From Actinomycetales bacterium (GTDB taxonomy: Bacteria > Actinomycetota > Actinomycetes > Actinomycetales > Dermatophilaceae): DNA of 64,000 bases. How positions within the stretch are numbered: position 1 is the first letter of the stretch; every line of letters starts with the position of its first letter. Where the stretch lies: assembly GCA_016710385.1 (NCBI GenBank), contig JADJVX010000017.1, forward strand, positions 744,001 to 808,000, in the 5' to 3' direction. The translations under genes were made by a program, and so were the position numbers. This document shows positions 51,477 through 60,062 of the stretch, in pieces. Under the pieces are notes generated by a model. It was not told where the DNA came from and ran no database searches. It worked only from the letters and a program-made list of their open reading frames with translations.

Positions 51477-51958
51477 CAACTCTCAGTCCAATCGCCGCTC
51501 CTGCCACCGGATTTGGCGGTGACTCTGATGTCAGTGATGCGGGCATGCCGGTCGACGGCCTTGACCATGTCGACAAGGGCGAGCGCCGCCACGGCCACCG
51601 CAGTGAGGGCCTCCATCTCGATGCCGGTGCGATCGGCGGTGCGCACGGTGGCTGCGATCTCGACCGCCGTGTCGGTGACGACGAGGTCGACGGTCGCGCC
51701 GTGCACGGCGATGGGATGGGCCAGCGGGATGAGGTCGGGGGTGCGTTTGACCGCCTGCAGCCCCGCGATGCGGGCCACCGCGAGCGCATCGCCCTTGGGG
51801 ACCGTGCCCTCGCGGAGGGCCGCCACGACCGCCGTCGAGACCAGCACGCGTCCGGCGGCCGACGCCTGGCGGTGGGTCACGGCTTTGGCGGACACGTCGA
51901 CCATGTGGGCGCTGCCGTCGGCGCGGACATGGGTCAGCCCAGCTTCCGGTGCGCTCAT
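51476..51958 (-). CDS. moaC: cyclic pyranopterin monophosphate synthase
   Basis: A 160-residue MoaC: MVDVSAKAVTHRQASAAG, VARIAGLQAVKRTPDLIPLAHPI, TGIEMEALTAVAVAALALVDMVKAVDR. It converts the GTP-derived cyclic intermediate to cyclic pyranopterin monophosphate, the first pterin of molybdenum cofactor synthesis. ATG overlaps the moeA stop by 4 bp. moaA and moaD/E are not in this window. Confidence 0.96.
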   Translation of the reverse strand: MSAPEAGLTHVRADGSAHMVDVSAKAVTHRQASAAGRVLVSTAVVAALREGTVPKGDALAVARIAGLQAVKRTPDLIPLAHPIAVHGATVDLVVTDTAVEIAATVRTADRTGIEMEALTAVAVAALALVDMVKAVDRHARITDIRVTAKSGGRSGDWTES

Positions 51959-53214
51959 TGCGTGACCGCCAGCTCGCCGTCAAGCAGCACCGCCTCGACG
52001 AGGCTCCCTGCACTCAGCTCGGTGGCGTCCGGCGGCACGACGAGCAACAGGTCGGCCGCGGCCAAGTCGGCGACGAAGTGCGATCCCTGCCCAGCGACCG
52101 GCTGGGCTCCGAGGCGACCACTGGGCAGCATCCGCGACTGGGCCCGGGCAAACTGCACCTTGCCGGCCGGTGAGCGCAGCCCGGCGGTGAGTTCGACCGT
52201 CACCGTCGTCGTGTCGGCTGGCTCCAGGCCGAGCATCCGCCGCACGACCGGCCGCACGAACACCACGAAGCTCACCGCCGCCGACACCGGATTGCCCGGC
52301 AGCCCGAAGAACGGCACCTGCCGATCGCCATCCATCAACACGCCCAGGCCTTGGGGCTTGCCCGGCTGCATGGCCACCTGGACGAACTCCACCGTGCCGC
52401 TCTCGCGCAGCACGTCCTTGACGACGTCGTGCACCCCCATGCTCACCCCGCCGGTGGTGATGACGAGATCGACCTGCGCTGCCAGCCGGGTCAGCTCGGC
52501 CCGCACCGTCGCGGGGTCGTCACCGATCCTCCCCCGGTATGCCGTCCGCCCACCTGCCGCGGTGACGGCCGCGGCGAGCAGGTGGCTGTTCGAGTCGTAG
52601 ATCTGGCCCGGGGCGAGATCATCGCCCGGTGGGACGAGCTCGGCGCCGGTCGACAAGACGGCAACCCGCGGACGTGGGTGCACCATGACCTCGCCATGAC
52701 CCGCGGCCGCGAGTAGGCCGATCCGTCGAGGAGTGAGCACATCACCGGGCGATACGACGACCGACCCGGCAGCAAGATCCTCGCCGCGGCGACGGACGTG
52801 CCGGCCGGCCGGCACCGCCGCGGTGACCGTCACCATCTGCGCCCCGCCATAGGTGTCTTCGACCGGGACCACGGCATCGGCCCCGGGCGGCACCGGCGCT
52901 CCGGTCATGATCTGGATCGCCGTCCCCGGTCGCACCTCCTGCGTGGGGGCATCGCCGGCGGCCAGGTGAGCGATGACCGGCAGGCGCACCCCGCGCTTAC
53001 GACGCGCGCCGGCGAGATCGGCCGCCTGCACGGCATACCCGTCCATCGCCGAGTTGTCGAAGCCCGGCAGGTCGACCAGCGAGACGAGCCGCTCGGCAGC
53101 AATGAGGCCGACCACCTCGTCCAGCGGGGTTCGCACCCCGGGCAGAGGCGTGCGGCCGGCCATCGCGGCTGCCAGGTGCTCCAGGACGGTGCGCATCTCC
53201 GATGCCTCACTCAT
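51955..53214 (-). CDS. moeA: MoeA-like molybdopterin molybdotransferase (possible GLP)
   Basis: A 419-residue MoeA: LVDLPGFDNSAMDGYAV, IMTGAPVPPGADAVVPVEDT, STGAELVPPG, TTGGVSMGVHDVVKDVL, and the four-domain length. It inserts molybdate into adenylated molybdopterin. In Corynebacterium a MoeA-like protein (GLP) instead pairs with a membrane receptor near division sites; the SepX/GLPR-like gene three genes downstream makes that role possible here. ATG 53214 overlaps the UDPGP stop by 4 bp. Confidence 0.93.
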   Translation of the reverse strand: MSEASEMRTVLEHLAAAMAGRTPLPGVRTPLDEVVGLIAAERLVSLVDLPGFDNSAMDGYAVQAADLAGARRKRGVRLPVIAHLAAGDAPTQEVRPGTAIQIMTGAPVPPGADAVVPVEDTYGGAQMVTVTAAVPAGRHVRRRGEDLAAGSVVVSPGDVLTPRRIGLLAAAGHGEVMVHPRPRVAVLSTGAELVPPGDDLAPGQIYDSNSHLLAAAVTAAGGRTAYRGRIGDDPATVRAELTRLAAQVDLVITTGGVSMGVHDVVKDVLRESGTVEFVQVAMQPGKPQGLGVLMDGDRQVPFFGLPGNPVSAAVSFVVFVRPVVRRMLGLEPADTTTVTVELTAGLRSPAGKVQFARAQSRMLPSGRLGAQPVAGQGSHFVADLAAADLLLVVPPDATELSAGSLVEAVLLDGELAVTQ

Positions 53215-54662
53215 GTGTCGCCGAGGACGGCACCGAGGACACTGCCGTCAGGAATCTGGAGCGGGCCGGACGAACCATCGAGAGCCGCCTCGGCCGACAC
53301 CACGACGTCGCCGCGGCACACGACGTCGGCCCCGAAGACGACATCGCCGACGACCCGGAACGAGGTGCACTCACGCAGCGACGGCACCCCATGGGGGAAG
53401 CGCCGCTCGAACTCGGGCACCAGCGCGAAGGCCTTGCCGAGGTCGACGAACGGCTCGGGACGCTCGGTCGTCGTGACCACGTGTGATTCCGCGTCGAGCC
53501 GATAGCGGTCCGAGCGCAGCAGGGCCAGCTCGTTGGTCGTCTTGACCGGCCGGAACCGGGTGCGCGGCACGAGCAAAGCCTGCGACCCATCGACGGCCTC
53601 AATCGCCGCTCCCATCGCGGTCTCCAGTTGGAGCACCGGCGTCGAGTCGGGGCGCGTGGGGTCGACCGTCTTGCGGTTGACGATGATCGGCAGCCCGATC
53701 TGCCCGTCCCCCTCGGCCAACAGCCGGGCGACCACCTCGAGGTCGACCCAGAGATTGTTGGCGTGGAAGGTGCGGTGCCGCTCGATGTCGCCGAAGAAGT
53801 CCTCCTCGCCAGGCACGACCATCGCGCTGTCGCGTAGGACGATCCGGCCGTCGGACACCCGACGCGCGAGGTGGCCACCCTTGCGGTCGTTGACCGTGCG
53901 CTCGCAGACCTCGGCGAGATAGGGCACGTCGTGGCGCAACAGCCACGCGGCGATGTCGGGGTCGCAGGTGGCCCCGAGGTTGTCGGCGTTGGACAAAAAG
54001 GCGTAACGAATCCCCTTCTCGCGCAACCGATCCAGCAATCCGGTCGTCGAGAGCGCGAGGTAGACGTCACCGTGGCCCGGCGGGCACCACTCCAACTCCG
54101 GGTCCTGCGGCCACTCGACCGGGCTCAGGTCGTCGGCGCGCAGTTTGGGCTCGGCGCCTTGGAGGAAGTCCAACGGCAGCCCGTCGACCGCGAGGTCGGG
54201 ATAGGACGCCAGCACCTCGAGGGTGTCGGCCTGGGTGCGGAAGCTGTCCATGAACAGCACCGGCAGGTCAACGGCATACCGGGCGCGCAGCGCGAGTGCC
54301 TGGCGGGCGATGACGTCGAGGAAGGTGAGCCCGTCGCGCACGACCAGGGCGCTCTTGGGGCCGGCCAGCCCCATGCTCGTGCCGAGGCCACCGTTGAGTT
54401 TGATCATCGCGGTGCGCCGCAGCGCCTCGGCCCGCTCGCTCTCGGTCGCCGAGAAGGCCTCCAGCCGCGGCAGGTCGTGCAACGGGGTGATACTCGCCTC
54501 GGGGATGGTGCCCCGGGCTCCTGCCTCGACGTCGCGGTAGTAGCGCGCGAAGACCTCGATCGCCGTGGGGTGCATCCCCCGGTCGGTCATCCGGCGACGG
54601 GCTTCAGCCAGGCCTGGTGCGCTCACTGGGTGGTCCCCCACAACGGCGTTCACAGCGCCCAC
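53211..54662 (-). CDS. UTP--glucose-1-phosphate uridylyltransferase, UDPGP (eukaryote-type) family
   Basis: A 483-residue pyrophosphorylase of the UDPGP family, not the short bacterial GalU type: KLNGGLGTSMGLAGPKS is the nucleotide loop, WCPPGHGDVY and FLSNADNLGAT follow, and IVNRKTVDPT and a C-terminal left-handed helix end the protein. It makes UDP-glucose from glucose-1-phosphate and UTP. It heads the moeA operon; the UDP-glucose could feed Ugd at the left end. Several in-frame GTG codons (54662, 54653, 54626) compete as start. Confidence 0.92.
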   Translation of the reverse strand: MGAVNAVVGDHPVSAPGLAEARRRMTDRGMHPTAIEVFARYYRDVEAGARGTIPEASITPLHDLPRLEAFSATESERAEALRRTAMIKLNGGLGTSMGLAGPKSALVVRDGLTFLDVIARQALALRARYAVDLPVLFMDSFRTQADTLEVLASYPDLAVDGLPLDFLQGAEPKLRADDLSPVEWPQDPELEWCPPGHGDVYLALSTTGLLDRLREKGIRYAFLSNADNLGATCDPDIAAWLLRHDVPYLAEVCERTVNDRKGGHLARRVSDGRIVLRDSAMVVPGEEDFFGDIERHRTFHANNLWVDLEVVARLLAEGDGQIGLPIIVNRKTVDPTRPDSTPVLQLETAMGAAIEAVDGSQALLVPRTRFRPVKTTNELALLRSDRYRLDAESHVVTTTERPEPFVDLGKAFALVPEFERRFPHGVPSLRECTSFRVVGDVVFGADVVCRGDVVVSAEAALDGSSGPLQIPDGSVLGAVLGDT

Positions 54663-54908
54663 CCTAATCCGCTTCTACAACTTCGAGCGGGTGTCCTGGT
54701 CTGAGGGGGCTCGTGGCCTGGTCATGCTGTTGGTCTCTACTCCGCCAGCGGCAACGAGGCCACGAGCATGATCGAACTACGTCAGGGCTGCGGGGTCGGA
54801 AGACGAGTTCGTCGTCGCCAGCCTTGGACGGATGGGCAGCAACGACCTTCGGGTCGTGATTGAGCGCCAGGAGCAGGAGGCGCCGTGCCCGGAGTCCGCT
54901 TGCCGAGA
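54663..54908. other. intergenic region with an 11-bp inverted repeat beside the PIN/ImmA pair
   Basis: No gene is convincing in these 246 bp. GCTCGTGGCCT (54709-54719) has its exact complement at 54757-54767, 37 bp apart. The DNA is between the UDPGP start and the stop of the PIN gene, so it must hold the UDPGP promoter. It also marks one side of the segment that interrupts the usual UDPGP/MTHFS neighbourhood. Confidence 0.4.
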
Positions 54909-55460
54909 TCACCTCGGCAGGAGTCCCTCTTCGTAGGCCCACGCGAAGAGACTGGCTCCGGATTCGATGGGCAGATGCATGCCCGTTGAGATCAGGTCGT
55001 CGACGATTCGAATGGCTGCCGAACGATCCCCGTCGAGAATTGTTGAGAACGCCTCGATGACGACCCACAGTGTGTCGTGCGTCAGCACTCCGTGAAGCCC
55101 AGCTTGAGTGACCGCCGCCCTCTCGTCCACGAGAGCCACGTGCCCCCGGTGCTTAGCGCAGGCAATCACCGAGCATTCACCAAGATGATCCGTGGGCGCC
55201 CCTCCCATGGCCGCCTTGATGACGAGTTGCGTGAAGACCTCGTCTTCAGTGAGTACGGCGAGTTCGACCCAAGCCAAGCTCGCCGGGTCCGCGATTCCCG
55301 GGTAAAGATCACGGCCAGCGCCTATTTCATCGTGAACCTCGGCGGGGACCAGGATCAATCCCGCGGGAGCTACTTCATTCAGTATGTGGAGATGTCCCGC
55401 GCGGGAAAGGTGAGTATAGACACTTGTGTCGACCACCCACATAGGCCTGAGGTCAGACAT
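54909..55460 (-). CDS. PIN-domain-like nuclease, toxin-type
   Basis: A 183-residue protein starting at ATG 55460. The acidic residues of a PIN/FEN-like active site are in order: VVDTSVYTHL (D), PAEVHDEIG (E), HVALVDERAA (D), and GVLTHDTLW (D). PIN proteins of TA systems cut tRNA, rRNA or mRNA. It overlaps the XRE-ImmA gene by 8 bp and would be co-expressed with it. Its codon choice is less G+C-biased than that of the flanking genes. Confidence 0.8.
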   Translation of the reverse strand: MSDLRPMWVVDTSVYTHLSRAGHLHILNEVAPAGLILVPAEVHDEIGAGRDLYPGIADPASLAWVELAVLTEDEVFTQLVIKAAMGGAPTDHLGECSVIACAKHRGHVALVDERAAVTQAGLHGVLTHDTLWVVIEAFSTILDGDRSAAIRIVDDLISTGMHLPIESGASLFAWAYEEGLLPR

Positions 55461-56571
55461 GTGTGAGGGGGTGGCCCTCAAACGCGCTGCGAAGAGTGTC
55501 CATCGAGGCTGGCTCAACGTGCGGCAATTGCTCTGCACTCACAATACCGCGAAGAAGTTCGAGCACTCGTGCCTGCGTGATGCGCGAACAGGCATACCCG
55601 TCGAGACAGCCTGCGACGAAAGCTGGGGAGAGATACGGCGCCTGGAACTCGTCTCTCCATGCCATACCCAGCCGGAGGTAGTCACCAGCCCGTGGTTCAT
55701 GAATGCTGAGCCGGTCGCGATCCTGGGTGGAGATGAGGTCGAGGTTCCGCAACTGGGCGATAGTCGCGGACCAGCTCAGCCTGTAAGTCACGCCGACCGA
55801 CATGGCGCGATCACGGAGAGTCCGTTCGCGATCCTTCGACCAAGTCGCAATGACACCCGCACGAGGAGCGAGGAAATGAATCGCGAACGAGTTGATCATC
55901 TGCTCCGACTCGGAGGTGGCTCCCGTGTCGTAAGCGTCGCCGAACAGCCAATGCCCAAGTTCGTGAGCTGCAGTCATGCGTCGGCGACCTGATCCGGCGT
56001 CGCCGTTGATTACCGCCGCACCTGCTGTCGCTGCACCTGAGTCGACTTCGACGCATCCGCCATCAGGGCCGCCTACCCCCATGGCCGCCGCAAAGACATA
56101 AAGACCGAAGTGCTCGCAGACCCGCCCCAAGTCGTCAATCGGGTCCGAAGCGAGTCCTGCGTCGCGACGGAACCGCTCTGCTGCTCCCTCCGCCTCCATG
56201 TGAGTCCGGGGCGTCCGGGCTGTCGGATCGCGGGTAACTGCCTTGACTAGGTCAAGCCGTAGCAGTCCGCGGATATCGCTTGCAAACTGCTCAAGCTCAA
56301 CATCTAGCATTCGGGTTGAATCGTGGTTCGATCCGGGGGCTGCACGTCGGCTGACGGCCGCCGGAACCGGCGGGTCAACGAAGTAGGCGAGCGGACGACC
56401 GAGCACACGGGCGATCTCAACTAGTTCGGGAACCTTGAGATTGCGTTCCCCCTTCTCCAAGAGAACGATGGCAGTCCGGTCCAGCCCCACCGCTCGCGCA
56501 ACGCTCCCCTGGGTCATGCCCGCGAGGTCTCGCGCGTCAGCCAACCTCTGACCGAGCTGCACCCTGTCCAT
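55453..56571 (-). CDS. XRE-type HTH / ImmA-IrrE metallopeptidase
   Basis: A 372-residue protein. Residues 1-65 are an XRE helix-turn-helix (LGQRLADARDLAGMTQGSVARAVGLDRTAIV). Residues about 195-240 are a zinc peptidase with AAHELGHWLFG (HExxH) and SEQMINSFAIHFLAP. ImmA-type enzymes cleave repressors in mobile elements; as Xre-COG2856 fusions they pair with toxins, here with a PIN nuclease. It is the likely antitoxin or regulator. A second ATG 36 codons upstream is possible. It is divergent from MTHFS. Confidence 0.85.
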   Translation of the reverse strand: MDRVQLGQRLADARDLAGMTQGSVARAVGLDRTAIVLLEKGERNLKVPELVEIARVLGRPLAYFVDPPVPAAVSRRAAPGSNHDSTRMLDVELEQFASDIRGLLRLDLVKAVTRDPTARTPRTHMEAEGAAERFRRDAGLASDPIDDLGRVCEHFGLYVFAAAMGVGGPDGGCVEVDSGAATAGAAVINGDAGSGRRRMTAAHELGHWLFGDAYDTGATSESEQMINSFAIHFLAPRAGVIATWSKDRERTLRDRAMSVGVTYRLSWSATIAQLRNLDLISTQDRDRLSIHEPRAGDYLRLGMAWRDEFQAPYLSPAFVAGCLDGYACSRITQARVLELLRGIVSAEQLPHVEPASMDTLRSAFEGHPLTHV

Positions 56572-56779
56572 GTGTGGGATTTTCGCACATCCACGCCTAC
56601 GTGCACTACCTCGCCGGCCCTGCCTGTCGCCACGACCACCGGGGCGCGGCGCGCGGGAGATCGCGGTCGGCACCATCATTCAGCCATCTGGCTTGGAGCC
56701 ATGCGAGAACGGATCGAGGCTAATGGCCCACCCGCACGATCCCCTCGTGGTTGCGCCCCTACAGCCCTAGCCTGGACCG

Positions 56780-57403
56780 GTGGCGAGCAACGACGCGGGA
56801 GGGGCCTCGGCCAGCGTGGCCCAGGCCAAGGCGGAGCGCCGCGCGGCGATCCGGGCGCGGCGCCGCGCGCGCGCCCAGGCGGCTGATGCCGCCGGCCACC
56901 GCGCGGCGGCCGGCGGCGCGCTCGCCGATGCTGTCGAGGCACTGGCGGCCGGGCTCGCGCTCGCGGCGATGGGACAGGTATGCCGGGTGGCCGCCTACGA
57001 GTCCCGGCCCACTGAGCCGCCGACGGAATCGCTGATCGCCCGGCTCCGGGCCGACGGCCACGAGGTCATCGTGCCGATCACCGGGCCGTTGGCCGAGCAC
57101 ACCTTGTCCTGGCGGACGGCCGATGGCCTCGACGATCTCGGCGAGGCGGCTATCGCGTCAGCGCAGCTCGTGCTCACTCCCGGTCTCGCGGTCGACCCCT
57201 CGGGCCTGCGGTTGGGGCAGGGCGGCGGCTACTACGACACGGCGCTGGGACTGGTGCCGGACGGCATACCGGTGCTCACTCTGCTGTGGGACGACGAGGT
57301 GAGCGACACGACCCTGCCCGCCGATCCGCACGACCGCCGCGTGGACGGCGTCGTGACCCCCGGTGGTGGGGTGCAATGGCTGCCGCTGGATGGCCGCGAC
57401 TGA
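56780..57403 (+). CDS. 5-formyltetrahydrofolate cyclo-ligase
   Basis: A 207-residue MTHFS enzyme that uses ATP to convert 5-formyl- to 5,10-methenyl-tetrahydrofolate. The RLGQGGGYYDTAL motif (GGGYYD) and the basic N-terminus (KAERRAAIRARRRAR) are typical. GTG start at 56780. In other actinobacteria it faces the UDP-glucose pyrophosphorylase gene directly; here the PIN/ImmA pair lies between them. Confidence 0.93.
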   Translation: MASNDAGGASASVAQAKAERRAAIRARRRARAQAADAAGHRAAAGGALADAVEALAAGLALAAMGQVCRVAAYESRPTEPPTESLIARLRADGHEVIVPITGPLAEHTLSWRTADGLDDLGEAAIASAQLVLTPGLAVDPSGLRLGQGGGYYDTALGLVPDGIPVLTLLWDDEVSDTTLPADPHDRRVDGVVTPGGGVQWLPLDGRD

Positions 57404-57431
57404 CGGCTGCCCGCCGACCGGGCCTTCGGCC

Positions 57432-60006
57432 TCAGGGCTTGGGGACCAGGGTGATTCGTTCGCTGGCCGCGGCGGTCACCGACGCCGCAGAGAACGGCCA
57501 GGCGAACGCGCCCCCGGAAGCCCAGGTGTCGAGTTGGTCGACGTAATGCGGGTGACCAGCGTGCCCGCTTTGTCCGGTCTGCAGCACCCAGGTGGAGGCA
57601 TCCAGGTCGCCGAGGTCGACGACCAGCCGCGCCGCCGGCGCCGAGATGACCCGGAAACCCATCGACGCATCGAACGCCGTCGCGAGGACGACGGCCGATC
57701 CGCCGGCGACCGGCACCGGTCCGCGGTCGAACAGCCGCGCGACGAGTCCCGCGTCACTGCGGTCGCCGAGCACCGGGTGACTGAGGTCGAGCAGGTGGAC
57801 CTTGCCCCACGACCAACTGGAGGTGCTGGAGCCCATCGACCGGGTGAGGTCGAGACGGGCCTGCGCGAGGGCTCGGTGCAGGATCTCGTCGCGGTTCTCC
57901 ACGACACCGGACGTGCGTTTGTCGTCCCACCAGAGGTTTGCGGGATCCTCGAGCAGCCGGATCACCGCCTGCCGCCACCGCGGGCCGCCGTCGGAGCGCA
58001 GGTCGGCGGGCAGTTGGTCGTCGAAGGTGCCCTGGACCAGCCGCGACCACACCGCGTAGAAGTAGACCGCGGCGGCCGATGCGTCGGAGCGGTCCGCGGG
58101 CGTCGTGAGGTCCCAGCTGCGCAGCAACCGCTGGGCCTCCTCGGTGAAGCCGTCCAAGGAGAGGTCCACGCCGAGCAGCACCGGCACGAGGGTCCGGGCG
58201 AAGGCGTCGAAGGTGTCCTGTTGCAGCCGGTTCATGTCGGCCGGCGTGAGCTTGGGTCCGGTGGCCAGCAGCTGGCTGATCCTGGCGGCGCGCCAGCCGG
58301 TGTCCCAGTCCGAGCCGAGGTAGGGCGACGGCAGCGGGGTGACCTTGTTGTTCGCCGCGACGATGAACCCTTCCTGCGGGTCCAGCGCCCACGGCAGCTC
58401 GGCGTTGGGGACGATGTCGCGCCAGTCCCAGGTGCTCTGCCACCCCGGAGCTGGGACATACCCTGCCGGTGCACCGGCAGTGGCCGCCGAGCGCACGGGT
58501 ATCGACCCGGGGGCCAGGTAGCCGATGTGACCGTGGACGTCGGCGTAGACCACGCTGAGCGCCGGTGCTGCGTAATTCGTTGCCGCAGCACGGAACTCCG
58601 CGAAGGTCGTCGCGGTGCTCAACCCGAAGATCGCGTCTGCCGTGCGACCAGGGGGTGAAGCCCGTCCAGGCCAGCGACACGGCATACCGCTGCCGTTCTG
58701 CCACGCCGTTGATCACCGCGCGACGTCCGGCCTCATCGACCGCGGTGACGATGTCGCTGAGGATCGGGCCGTGCGTCGTGCGCCGCACCGTGAACACCGC
58801 GTCGGCGCCGCCGCGGACCGTGATGGTCTCGGTGGACTGCTGCAGGGGCACGAGCGCGCCGTCCCGGACCGACGAGTCTCCCGTCACCTGCTCGTAGTAG
58901 AAGTCGCTGACGTCGGCGCCCAGCGCCGCGGTCGCCCACGCGATCTGCCCGGTATGCCCCGCCATGACGCCGGGGAAGCCCGGCAACGTGATCCCGGTGA
59001 CGTCGAAAGGACACTCGGCGCTCACGGTGCGGCAGCGCAGGCCGACCTGGGCGTAGGCGCCGGGTTGCGTGGGTGCCAGGTGGGGATCGGCCGCGAGCAG
59101 GGGTGCGCCGCTGGCCGTCCGCGACCCGGCGACCACCCAGGCATTGGACCCCAGGCCATCGCCGGATCCCACCAGGGCCGCGGTGGCCCGCGCATCGAGC
59201 GCGGCTTGGGCAGAGGCGAGCGCGGCCGCTGCATTGAGTCTGTCGGGGCCATTGAGTCCGTCGATGCCGTCGGCGGGGCCGGACGACCGAGCGTGTCCCC
59301 AGGCGGTGGCGGCGAGCACCGTCGGATGCTGGGTCGGATAGTCGGGGTAGATGGCGCGCAGTTGGGCCGCATCCAGGGTCGCCGCGAGCCGGCCGCGAGC
59401 GAGTTCGGCGCTGTCGAGACCGGCGATGTCGAACGCATAGGCCTTAAGCCAGACCAGCGAGTCGACCGCGGTCCACTTCTCGGGCCGTTGGTCGCCCAGC
59501 CGTGCGCCGAGCACCTCGTATTCGAGCCCGAGCGCCATCGGGTCACCGGCACGCGTGATGAGGTCGTTGACCCCTTCGGCGTAAGCGTTGAGATACAGCC
59601 GGGTGCTCGGCGCGAGCAGCGGCAACTCCGCCTCGGCGACCCGGCGCAGACCGAGCGTGCGCATGACCGTGTCGGAGGCCACGCCCGCGGCACCGATGAG
59701 CTCCGCCGAACGCCCGGAGGCCACCTTGCGGCGCAGGTCCATCTGGAAGAAGCGGTCCTGCGCCGTGACAAACCCCTGGGCGCGGAAGAGATCAGCGGGG
59801 GTGTCGGCGTAGATCGTCGGCACACCCTGCCCGTCACGCACCACCTCGACCGTAGACGTGAGCGAGTCGAGGGTCAGCCGGCCTGCGGTCTGCGGCCAAG
59901 AGCGCCGCACCACCCCGGTCGCGAACACCACGGCGCCGACAAGCGAGACCACGAGGACGAGGAGGACTCCCAGCCCCACTCTGCGTCCGACCTTCCACCG
60001 AGCCAC
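57432..60006 (-). pseudogene. penicillin acylase family protein, interrupted by a +1 frameshift
   Basis: The N-terminal part runs from ATG 60006 (signal-anchor helix residues 10-32, then VEVVRDGQGVPTIYADTPADLFRAQG, GRSAEL, GSNAWVVAGSRTASG with the N-terminal nucleophile Ser after propeptide cleavage, FYYEQV). At the C5/G5 run 58651-58655 the frame changes. The other frame continues GRTADAIFGLSTATTF, HGHIGYLAPGSIPVRS and ends at 57432. Removing one base restores TPGRTADAIFG, as in homologues. The family are N-terminal-nucleophile hydrolases acting on amides or lactones outside the cell. Base-calling error or real inactivation both fit. Confidence 0.85.
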
Positions 60007-60062
60007 CCTGCGAGACTAGGCCACGTCCGCGACTCCTCGGGGCAACGACAGGAGGATGAGGT

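Noticed and set aside
54663..56779. Prophage or integrative element
   Set aside because: No integrase, attachment repeats or phage structural genes are seen; only the two-gene module differs from the backbone.
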